Shown here in pieces: positions 28,395 to 35,642 of a stretch of DNA of 64,000 nucleotides. The position numbers and the translations under genes were made by a program. Positions within the stretch are counted from its first letter, which is position 1. The number at the start of each line of letters is the position of its first letter. Source of the DNA: Flagellimonas amphidinii (GTDB lineage Bacteria; Bacteroidota; Bacteroidia; Flavobacteriales; Flavobacteriaceae); NCBI RefSeq assembly GCF_013090115.1, contig NZ_JABFNN010000027.1, positions 248,001-312,000 of the forward strand. The letters are read 5' to 3'. The notes below the pieces were generated by a model, which saw nothing but the letters and a program-made list of their open reading frames with translations, was not told where the DNA came from and did no database searches.

Positions 28395-29681
28395 TTGACA
28401 GATTTTATAGTATCGAAAAAACTATCTGAAAGAGACAAAAAACATCTTTGGCATCCTTTGACCCAGCATAAGATCCACTCAGAAATGTTGGCAATCACCA
28501 ATGCCAAAGGGTCATTGCTTTTTGACGAAGATGGAAAGGAATATATAGATGGGATTGCCTCATGGTACACATGTATGTATGGGCATTGCAATCCGTATAT
28601 TTTAGAAAGGGTATCAGCTCAAATGCAAAAGCTAGATCAAATAGTATTTAGCGGTTTTACCCATGAACCGGCCATCAAACTATCCGAAGAATTGATAAAA
28701 ATACTTCCCAGTAATCAGGAGAAGCTTTTCTTTTCAGATAACGGTTCCACCGCCACCGAAATTGGCATTAAAATGGCATTGCAGTACCATTTTAACAAAG
28801 GGAAAAAACGAAATGTGCTCTTAGCTTTTGAGGAAGGCTTTCACGGTGACACCTTTGGCGCCATGTCGGTTTCAGGACTTTCTGTTTATAATGGTCCTTT
28901 TGAAGACTTTTTTATTGAAGTGGAACGTATCCCGGTTCCGACCCCAAATAATATCGATGCTATTTTATTCCACCTAGGGAAAAGATTACAAAACAATGAC
29001 ATTGCGGGGTTTATCTATGAACCTTTGGTTCAAGGCGCTGCTGCTATGAAAATGCATGATGCTGAGGGTCTTGATAGAATTTTGGCTTTATTGCAAGACC
29101 ATCAAGTACTCACCATTGCCGATGAGGTAATGACGGGCTTTGGAAAAACAGGTAGTTTTTTTGCTTCGGATTTCTTGGAAACCAAACCAGATATTATGTG
29201 TTTGTCCAAAGCACTTACCGCTGGATTGGTTCCTATGGGCCTTACTACTTGTACTGAGGAGGTTTATAATGCTTTTTATAGTGATGATGTGTCGAAAGGA
29301 TTGTTCCACGGACATACCTATACGGCAAATCCATTGGCTTGCTCGGCTGCATTGGCTGCATTGGAACTCTTGCAGACAGATGAAGTCCAGGAAAACATCC
29401 AAAATATTATGCAATGGCATCAACAGTTTGATGAAGAAATCAAAAACCATCCAAAGGTTGCCAACACCCGACAACTAGGTGTCATCTATGCGTTGGATTT
29501 GGATATTAAAATGGAACGATATGGTAATTTAAGGGATAAGCTTTTTACTCATTTAATGGAAAATGGTGTCTTTTTACGTCCATTGGGGAATACCATATAT
29601 ATTTTGGCACCCTTTATTACATCCAAAGAGCAAATGGAGAAGATTTATGACGTTATCAAATCAACTTTTGAATTGGTATAA
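28395..29681 (+). CDS. bioA: Adenosylmethionine-8-amino-7-oxononanoate aminotransferase
   Basis: The 428-residue PLP aminotransferase converts 8-amino-7-oxononanoate to 7,8-diaminononanoate, with S-adenosylmethionine as amino donor. The N-terminal KHLWHPLTQHK and GIASWYTCMYGHCNPYI (with W-Y typical of BioA) are present. IADEVMTGFGKTGSFFASD, the PLP lysine in CLSKALTAGLVPMG (about residue 274) and LFHGHTYTANPLACSAALA are also intact. The start is TTG at 28395. A TGA lies three codons upstream, and a nearby ATG at 28385 is out of frame, so a non-ATG start is needed. The two glycosyltransferase genes separate it from bioD. Confidence 0.94.
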   Translation: MTDFIVSKKLSERDKKHLWHPLTQHKIHSEMLAITNAKGSLLFDEDGKEYIDGIASWYTCMYGHCNPYILERVSAQMQKLDQIVFSGFTHEPAIKLSEELIKILPSNQEKLFFSDNGSTATEIGIKMALQYHFNKGKKRNVLLAFEEGFHGDTFGAMSVSGLSVYNGPFEDFFIEVERIPVPTPNNIDAILFHLGKRLQNNDIAGFIYEPLVQGAAAMKMHDAEGLDRILALLQDHQVLTIADEVMTGFGKTGSFFASDFLETKPDIMCLSKALTAGLVPMGLTTCTEEVYNAFYSDDVSKGLFHGHTYTANPLACSAALAALELLQTDEVQENIQNIMQWHQQFDEEIKNHPKVANTRQLGVIYALDLDIKMERYGNLRDKLFTHLMENGVFLRPLGNTIYILAPFITSKEQMEKIYDVIKSTFELV

Positions 29682-29690
29682 CCAAATTGC

Positions 29691-30869
29691 ATGTTAAAAG
29701 AGCCTATTTCAATTACCGCTTTATCATCCATTTCTGCTTTAGGAAAGCATTCGAATGAAGTTTGGAGTGCATATAACAACAATGACCATTTTTTAACGCA
29801 AAAGAAAATTGGTGAGCAAAGCGTTTGGGTTTCCGCTTTGCCTAATCTGGTACAGCAAGAAATTGAAAACCTTCGCAATTCAGATGCTCGCTACAAACAT
29901 TTGGATGATACTGTCCTATATGCAATTTATACCGGAAGAAAAGCAATTGCAGCAGCAGGGTGGACAAATGAATCCAATTTTGGGGTGAATATAGGCTCAT
30001 CAAGAGGGGCGACCGCACTTTTTGAAAAATATCATGAAGAATTTTTGAAGAACGGAAAATCAGCCACACTTTCATCACCCACTACAACATTAGGAAACAT
30101 TTCTTCTTGGGTAGCACACGATTTAAAATCCAAAGGGCCAGAAATATCGCACTCCATTACCTGTTCCACGGCTTTGCATTCCCTTTTAAACGGAGTTGCT
30201 TGGATTCAAAGTGGAATGACCGATAAATTTTTGGTAGGAGGTAGTGAAGCACCTTTGACTCCATTTACCATTGCCCAAATACAAGCATTAAAAATTTATA
30301 GCAGAATGTCGCCACGAGTGGAGTCGAGAAATCATGAATTCCCATGCAGAGCATTTGATTTGGAAAAGACAGAAAACACGATGGTTTTGGGAGAAGCTTC
30401 GGCCTCGGCATGTTTGGAAAAGGGTCAAAATCCTGATGCCCTAGCTTTGATTAAGGGAATAGGGTATGCTACAGAACCCTTAACACATAATGTTTCTATT
30501 TCAGCTGATGCACAGTGTTTTCAAGATTCCATGCAAATGGCACTTGGAGAAATGCCACCCGAAGAAGTGGATGCTGTTGTGATGCATTCTCCGGGAACCA
30601 TAAAAGGCGATGCTTCTGAAGTTGCTGCCATAAAAAAAATATGCTGTAACAAAATTCCATTTCTGACGACAAATAAGTGGAAAGTAGGTCACACTTTCGG
30701 AGCTTCTGGGATGCTCAGCTTAGAAATGGCCATCCTAATGCTTACCCACCAGAGGCCTTTGCCCGTTCCGTTTGTAAAATACCCAATACTTCCAAAAACC
30801 ATTAAAAATGTATTGGTAAATGCTGTTGGTTTTGGAGGGAATGCTGTATCTGTTTTACTTTCCAAATGA
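29691..30869 (+). CDS. Beta-ketoacyl synthase in the biotin cluster
   Basis: The 392-residue protein has the thiolase fold of KAS enzymes. The nucleophile is Cys158 in SHSITCSTALHS. The first His lies in VVMHSPGTIKGDA, where typical KAS II has AHGTGT, and the second in KVGHTFGASGMLS, giving a full Cys-His-His triad. It begins 9 bases after bioA and is co-directional. This linkage suggests it extends an acyl chain toward the pimeloyl precursor of biotin, but that is inference. Near residue 210 the sequence IYSRMSPRVESRNHEFPCRAFD contains a short repeat-like DNA unit (30315-30329). KAS identity is sure; substrate is not. Confidence 0.85.
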   Translation: MLKEPISITALSSISALGKHSNEVWSAYNNNDHFLTQKKIGEQSVWVSALPNLVQQEIENLRNSDARYKHLDDTVLYAIYTGRKAIAAAGWTNESNFGVNIGSSRGATALFEKYHEEFLKNGKSATLSSPTTTLGNISSWVAHDLKSKGPEISHSITCSTALHSLLNGVAWIQSGMTDKFLVGGSEAPLTPFTIAQIQALKIYSRMSPRVESRNHEFPCRAFDLEKTENTMVLGEASASACLEKGQNPDALALIKGIGYATEPLTHNVSISADAQCFQDSMQMALGEMPPEEVDAVVMHSPGTIKGDASEVAAIKKICCNKIPFLTTNKWKVGHTFGASGMLSLEMAILMLTHQRPLPVPFVKYPILPKTIKNVLVNAVGFGGNAVSVLLSK

Positions 30870-30981
30870 CCTAATATTATCCGTCATGTTTAATGGCGAA
30901 ATGATAACGAATAAGACCTTCGAATTTCCATACAAAGTCTTATCTTAAACTTTTACTACCAACAACTTTAAATGTAATACC

Positions 30982-31557
30982 ATGGAAAACTGGTTCGCAG
31001 CTTTAACGCTTTTTGAAAAAATCTATTGGATAGTTGCTATTGCAGGGTCCGCCATATTTTTAGTACTCATTGTCATGACCTTAATGGGTGGTGATATTGA
31101 GGATATGGGCGATGTGGATGCCGATATTGATGGTGACACTGGTATAGGTTTTCAGTTCCTTTCTTTTAAAAACCTTATGGGGTTCTTGACCATTTTTGGA
31201 TGGTCAGGACTAGCCTGTATCGATAATAGATTGTCAACAAGCCTTACTATAATTATCTCGGTAATTTGTGGTTTGTTGATGATGTTGGCCATGGCATCAC
31301 TTTTCTATTATTTGGGGAAACTACAAAGTAGTGGAACGCTGAATTTAAAAAATGCCAAAGACCAAATAGGTGAAGTATATCTAACGGTAGGAGCCAATAG
31401 AAGTCGCATTGGTAAAGTGAGTGTGAATGTTCAAGGAACCTTACGCGAACTTCAAGCTTTGACTGATGAAGACCATGATTTGGTTCAGGGAAATGTGGTG
31501 AAAGTGCATGATGTCACCGATACAGGAATTTTAATTGTTAACCTTTTAAATAAATAA
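30982..31557 (+). CDS. NfeD-like membrane protein paired with a flotillin
   Basis: The 191-residue protein has a hydrophobic helix at about 15-34. An acidic loop (GGDIEDMGDVDADIDGD) follows, then two more helices at about 62-80 and 88-110. The C-terminal domain is an OB-like beta-barrel (about 120-190, with GEVYLTVGANRSRIGKVSVNVQGTLRELQAL). This matches the NfeD class of membrane-anchored OB proteins that pair with flotillin/SPFH proteins. The flotillin gene follows 5 bases later. The likely site is the inner membrane, in lipid microdomain organisation; that role is inherited from family knowledge. Confidence 0.8.
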   Translation: MENWFAALTLFEKIYWIVAIAGSAIFLVLIVMTLMGGDIEDMGDVDADIDGDTGIGFQFLSFKNLMGFLTIFGWSGLACIDNRLSTSLTIIISVICGLLMMLAMASLFYYLGKLQSSGTLNLKNAKDQIGEVYLTVGANRSRIGKVSVNVQGTLRELQALTDEDHDLVQGNVVKVHDVTDTGILIVNLLNK

Positions 31558-31562
31558 TCAAC

Positions 31563-32993
31563 ATGATAACATTACCATTGCAAATGGGCGGAGGAGCCAC
31601 ACTGTTGGCTATAGGGTTCGCCATATTATTTTTCTTTATCATTATTATTTCCTTCATCAGAAGGTATAAACGTTGCCCATCAGATAGGATTCTCGTGGTT
31701 TATGGAAAAGTGGGTTCTGGTAACTCAGCAAAATGTATTCACGGTGGAGCCGCCTTTATTTGGCCGGTGATTCAAGATTATGAATTCTTGGATTTAACGC
31801 CTATTTCCATAGAGGTGGATTTGACGAATGCCTTGAGTAGACAGAACATACGGGTGAATGTGCCTTCAAGATTTACGATAGGGATATCTACAGAGCCAGG
31901 GGTTATGCAAAATGCCGCTGAACGTCTTTTAGGGCTAGGATTACCAGAGGTACAGGAATTGGCTAAAGAAATCATCTTTGGACAATTACGTTTGGTAGTT
32001 GCTTCCATGGATATTGAAGAAATCAATGCGGATAGAGATAAATTTCTTTCCAATATTTCAACCAGTGTAGAATCAGAGTTGAAGAAAGTAGGTCTTAAGC
32101 TCATCAATGTGAATATTACTGATATAGTAGATGAGTCTGGCTATATTGAAGCCTTAGGTAAAGAAGCCGCTGCCCATGCCATTAATGCGGCCCGTAAATC
32201 GGTTGCTGAAAAAAACAGAGATGGTGCTATTGGAGAAGCCAATGCTTTACAGGATGAACGTTCACAAGTTGCTGCTGCCAATGCAAAAGCTGTGGAAGGG
32301 GAAAACTTGGCGAAAATTGATGTGGCAAACTCAGATTCACTAAGGCGTCAACGTGAAGCTGAAGCAGAAAGAACTGCAATTGCTGCCGAAAAAGTACAGG
32401 CAGCTAAGGCATTGGAAGAGTCATACTCTGCGGAGCGCGAAGCTGAGAATGCAAGGGCAGAACGTGAACGTAGTTCACAAATGGCTGATATTGTAATTCC
32501 AGCGCAGATTGATAAACAAAAAGTAGAGATAGAAGCTGAGGCCGAAGCTGAAATGATTCGTAGAAAAGCTAAAGGTGAAGCTGATGCAATTTTGTTCAAA
32601 GCCGAGGCTGAGGCGAAAGGTATTTTTGAAGTATTGACCAAACAAGCAGAAGGTCTTGATAAAATTGTAAAAGCAGCTGGGGACAATCCAAAGGATGCGG
32701 TCTTATTATTGATTGCAGATAAACTTCCAGAACTGGTTGAAAAACAAGCAGAAGCCATTAAGAATATTAAAATTGATAAGGTAACCGTATGGGATTCTGG
32801 AACCAAGACAGAGGATGGTAAAAATTCTACTGCCAATTTTATATCAGGAATGTACAAATCTGTACCGCCTCTACAAGAAATGTTCAATATGGCAGGGATG
32901 CAACTTCCTGAGTACTTAAAAGGCAAGGAAATTCCTAGTCCACCTAAAACAGAAAGTGAAGATTCTGACCAGAAAGACAACAAAGGTGAATAG
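31563..32993 (+). CDS. Flotillin / SPFH domain protein (YqiK/FloT-like)
   Basis: The 476-residue protein has one N-terminal membrane helix (ATLLAIGFAILFFFIIIISFI, about residues 13-33). The SPFH domain follows (about 45-210, starting DRILVVYGKVGSGNSAKCIHGGAAFIWP), then a long alanine- and glutamate-rich coiled coil (about 215-370, with repeated EAEAE and AEAKA blocks). The C-terminal tail is low in complexity. Flotillins form oligomeric scaffolds in membrane microdomains. It is co-transcribed with the upstream NfeD-like gene, a classic pairing, and is closed by a strong terminator. The coiled coil also generates a long but spurious reading frame on the other strand. Confidence 0.92.
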   Translation: MITLPLQMGGGATLLAIGFAILFFFIIIISFIRRYKRCPSDRILVVYGKVGSGNSAKCIHGGAAFIWPVIQDYEFLDLTPISIEVDLTNALSRQNIRVNVPSRFTIGISTEPGVMQNAAERLLGLGLPEVQELAKEIIFGQLRLVVASMDIEEINADRDKFLSNISTSVESELKKVGLKLINVNITDIVDESGYIEALGKEAAAHAINAARKSVAEKNRDGAIGEANALQDERSQVAAANAKAVEGENLAKIDVANSDSLRRQREAEAERTAIAAEKVQAAKALEESYSAEREAENARAERERSSQMADIVIPAQIDKQKVEIEAEAEAEMIRRKAKGEADAILFKAEAEAKGIFEVLTKQAEGLDKIVKAAGDNPKDAVLLLIADKLPELVEKQAEAIKNIKIDKVTVWDSGTKTEDGKNSTANFISGMYKSVPPLQEMFNMAGMQLPEYLKGKEIPSPPKTESEDSDQKDNKGE

Positions 32994-33022
32994 ATGCTTT
33001 TTGAACACTTTTCAATGAAAGA

Positions 33023-33050
33023 GCCCCATGACAATTGTCATGGGGTTTTT
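33023..33050 (+). terminator. Terminator after the flotillin operon
   Basis: A perfect 22-base palindrome, CCCCATGACAA/TTGTCATGGGG (33024-33045), is followed by a T run. It lies about 30 bases past the flotillin stop. As an uninterrupted palindrome its loop must open from the centre. Confidence 0.85.
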
Positions 33051-33092
33051 CTTTTTAACGAGATATAATTGTACCATTAACGGAATTAGGAC

Positions 33093-33100
33093 TATTTTTG
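33093..33100 (+). promoter_or_regulatory. Candidate -7 promoter box for bioB
   Basis: TATTTTTG matches TAnnTTTG, with a TTG at 33069-33071, 21 bases upstream. It lies 20 bases before the bioB ATG, so bioB would have a very short leader. It lets bioB be transcribed apart from the flotillin operon. Confidence 0.5.
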
Positions 33101-33120
33101 AAATTGATATATTCTAGACC

Positions 33121-34221
33121 ATGAATACACCAAGACACAACTGGACTAAAGAAGAGATTCTTGAAATCTACAATAAACCCTTAATGGAATTGCTTTACGA
33201 AGCTGCAACTGTACACAGGGAACATCACGACCCCAATACCGTTCAAGTTTCCACTTTACTTTCCATTAAAACTGGTGGTTGTCCAGAAGATTGTGGATAC
33301 TGTCCGCAAGCAGCTAGATATCATACTGACATTGAGGGCAATGATTTGATGTCTGTTCAACAAGTAAAGGCTCAAGCGCTTAGGGCCAAGTCTTCCGGGA
33401 GTTCTAGAGTGTGTATGGGAGCGGCATGGCGTAATGTAAAAGACGGGCCTGAGTTTGACCAGGTTTTGGAAATGGTCCGTACCATCAACAAATTGGATAT
33501 GGAAGTCTGCTGTACGTTGGGAATGGTCACAGAAAATCAAGCAAAGCGATTGGCAGAGGCAGGTCTCTATGCGTATAACCACAATTTGGATACATCAGAG
33601 GAATATTATAAAGAAGTTATTTCCACTCGTGGTTACGAAGACCGTTTACAGACCATTGAGAATGTGCGCAAAACCAATGTTACTGTTTGTAGCGGAGGGA
33701 TAATCGGTATGGGAGAGGCTTTAGAAGATAGAGCTGGAATGCTGGTTGCATTAGCAACACTTAATCCACAACCAGAGTCTGTACCTATCAATGCATTGGT
33801 TGCGGTTGAGGGAACCCCCATGGAAAACGAAAAGCCGGTCAATATTTGGGAAATGGTACGTATGGTGGCAACAACCAGAATCGTGATGCCAGAGACCCAA
33901 GTCCGACTTTCTGCTGGTAGAACTGAAATGAGTAGGGAGGGTCAGGCCATTTGTTTCTTCGCAGGAGCCAATTCCATCTTTGCTGGGGATAAACTATTGA
34001 CTACCCCAAATCCAGATGTAAATGAGGATATGGAAATGTTTGCACAACTGGGTTTAAACCCTCAAAAGCCGTTTTTGAAACACGTACACCCCCAAACTGT
34101 TGAAGCAGAAGACTCTCAATACACAGCTATGGGTGAAAAGCCAAAATGGTCAAGGCCTGGGCATACCATTGAACGTAACGAAGCTGTACGACAAAAGTCT
34201 GGATTGGTCTCCAAAGACTAA
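33121..34221 (+). CDS. bioB: Biotin synthase
   Basis: The 366-residue radical-SAM enzyme inserts sulfur into dethiobiotin, the last step of biotin synthesis. The [4Fe-4S] cysteines are Cys54, Cys58 and Cys61 in GGCPEDCGYCPQA. YNHNLDTSEEYYKEV and RLSAGRTEMSREGQAICFFAGANSIFAGDKLLTT, containing the [2Fe-2S] ligand Arg, are both intact. Other cluster ligands are in MGAAWRNVKDG and EVCCTLGMV. The C-terminal tail is normal for Bacteroidetes. The gene has its own promoter-like box and is separated from bioA and the ketoacyl synthase by the flotillin pair. Confidence 0.97.
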   Translation: MNTPRHNWTKEEILEIYNKPLMELLYEAATVHREHHDPNTVQVSTLLSIKTGGCPEDCGYCPQAARYHTDIEGNDLMSVQQVKAQALRAKSSGSSRVCMGAAWRNVKDGPEFDQVLEMVRTINKLDMEVCCTLGMVTENQAKRLAEAGLYAYNHNLDTSEEYYKEVISTRGYEDRLQTIENVRKTNVTVCSGGIIGMGEALEDRAGMLVALATLNPQPESVPINALVAVEGTPMENEKPVNIWEMVRMVATTRIVMPETQVRLSAGRTEMSREGQAICFFAGANSIFAGDKLLTTPNPDVNEDMEMFAQLGLNPQKPFLKHVHPQTVEAEDSQYTAMGEKPKWSRPGHTIERNEAVRQKSGLVSKD

Positions 34222-34281
34222 GGAATCAAAACCTTTTAAAAAGCTTTTTGCTAATTTAGTAGTTTCAAACTCATTGAAATT

Positions 34282-35151
34282 TTGAAGCTTAACCTTGAAC
34301 AAATTCCTAGGGAGCAGACTCTTTCAAAAGAGGAATTTCTGCGCAAATACTTCAGACCCCAAAAGCCAGTTGTTATAGAACGCTTTGTGGAGGATTGGCC
34401 AGCATACTCTAAATGGGATTTGGAGTACATCAAGCAAGTGGCTGGTGAAAAAGAAGTGCCTCTCTATGATGATCGTCCTGTAAAGCATGATGAGGGGTTC
34501 AATGAGCCACATGCCAAAATGAAGATGCGGGATTACATTGATCTTTTAAAAAGTAAACCCACCAAATACCGTATTTTTTTGTGGAATGTTCTAAAAGAAG
34601 TTCCTCAGCTACAAAAAGATTTTTCATATCCAGATTTTGGCCTTCGATTAATGAAAGGATTGCCCATGTTATTTTTTGGAGGAAGCGATTCGCATACTTT
34701 CATGCATTATGATATTGATTTGGCCAATATTTTCCATTTTCATTTTGAAGGAAAAAAGCAGTGTATCCTTTTTCCGCAGTCCGAAACCAAATTTTTGTAT
34801 AAAATTCCCCATTCATTGATTACAAGGGAAGATATAGATTTTGCAGACCCAGATTTTCAGAAATGGCCGGCTTTGCAATATGCCAAAGGTCATATAGCGC
34901 ATCTGGAACATGGTAATGTATTGTACATTCCGGAAGGCTATTGGCACCACATGAAATATATTTCACCGGGATTTTCTATGAGTTTGCGGGCCATAGCCAG
35001 AAAGCCCAGAAATTTTGGAAAGGCAGTCTACAACATTTTCTTTATGCGCTATTTTGATAATTTTATGCGCAGACTCAAAGGACAACAATGGATTGATTGG
35101 AAAAATGAGCGTGCCGTGGCTCGTACCCAAAAAGTATTGGTTCAAAAGTAG
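34282..35151 (+). CDS. Cupin-like (JmjC/cupin_8) Fe(II)/2-oxoglutarate oxygenase
   Basis: The 289-residue protein matches the cupin_8/JmjC-type family. The metal triad is visible: His142 and Asp144 in FMHYDIDLANIFH, and a distal His at about 222 in YIPEGYWHHMK. The N-terminal PVVIERFVEDWPAYSKWDLEYIKQ is typical of these enzymes. They hydroxylate proteins or small molecules using 2-oxoglutarate and oxygen; the target here is unknown. The start is TTG at 34282, since no in-frame ATG fits the family's N-terminus. It follows bioB by 60 bases with no clear terminator, so partial read-through is possible. Confidence 0.85.
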   Translation: MKLNLEQIPREQTLSKEEFLRKYFRPQKPVVIERFVEDWPAYSKWDLEYIKQVAGEKEVPLYDDRPVKHDEGFNEPHAKMKMRDYIDLLKSKPTKYRIFLWNVLKEVPQLQKDFSYPDFGLRLMKGLPMLFFGGSDSHTFMHYDIDLANIFHFHFEGKKQCILFPQSETKFLYKIPHSLITREDIDFADPDFQKWPALQYAKGHIAHLEHGNVLYIPEGYWHHMKYISPGFSMSLRAIARKPRNFGKAVYNIFFMRYFDNFMRRLKGQQWIDWKNERAVARTQKVLVQK

Positions 35152-35155
35152 GTGG

Positions 35156-35638
35156 CTAAATCAATTCTTGCAATTTGGCGTAAACCAGATTGCTTTCCCA
35201 TCCTCGATACAGCAAATAATCTGCTAATTTTTTCTTTCGTTTTTGGATGTTGGTCTCATTGATTTGTGTAAGGCGCTTGCGGGCCAATTCATCCAAAGTA
35301 ATCAGATAATCCTCTTCTTCAATTTGGGATAGGGCGCTTTTTATATTGAAAACGGAGATTTTTCGTTGTTTCAGTTCTTGCACTATTCTATTTTTGCCCC
35401 ACTTTTTTATGCTGAATTTTCCTTGAGCAAAAGTTTGGGCAAACCGTTCTTCGTTGAGATAATTCTCTTGGATTAAATGAGTAATGATATGGTCTATTGC
35501 TTCAGGAATCATCCGCATCCCTTTCAATTTTTCATGAACCTCTTGATGACAACGTTCTTGATAAGCACAAAAACGTTCCATTTTCTTTTGTGCTTCTTGT
35601 ACCGATATATGTTTGTTCTGAAAAGACCGAAGGGACAT
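35156..35638 (-). CDS. recX: RecX family regulator of RecA
   Basis: The 160-residue protein is built of the three-helix repeats of RecX. Segments QEAQKKMERFCAYQERCHQEVHEKLKGM, IDHIITHLIQENYLNEERFAQTFAQGKF and KKWGKNRIVQELKQRKIS are the usual landmarks. RecX binds RecA filaments and limits their growth. It lies 4 bases after the glycoside hydrolase gene on the same strand, so expression may be linked, although no functional link is evident. No recA is in the window. Confidence 0.9.
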   Translation of the reverse strand: MSLRSFQNKHISVQEAQKKMERFCAYQERCHQEVHEKLKGMRMIPEAIDHIITHLIQENYLNEERFAQTFAQGKFSIKKWGKNRIVQELKQRKISVFNIKSALSQIEEEDYLITLDELARKRLTQINETNIQKRKKKLADYLLYRGWESNLVYAKLQELI

Positions 35639-35642
35639 GAAG

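Noticed and set aside
28385..28429. ATG at 28385 as start of bioA
   Set aside because: It is in a different frame and meets a stop after 14 codons; bioA homology begins in the TTG frame at 28395.
32348..33034. 228-codon open frame on the minus strand opposite the flotillin gene
   Set aside because: It is a Ser/Ala-rich frame produced by the repetitive Glu/Ala/Lys coiled coil of flotillin on the other strand.
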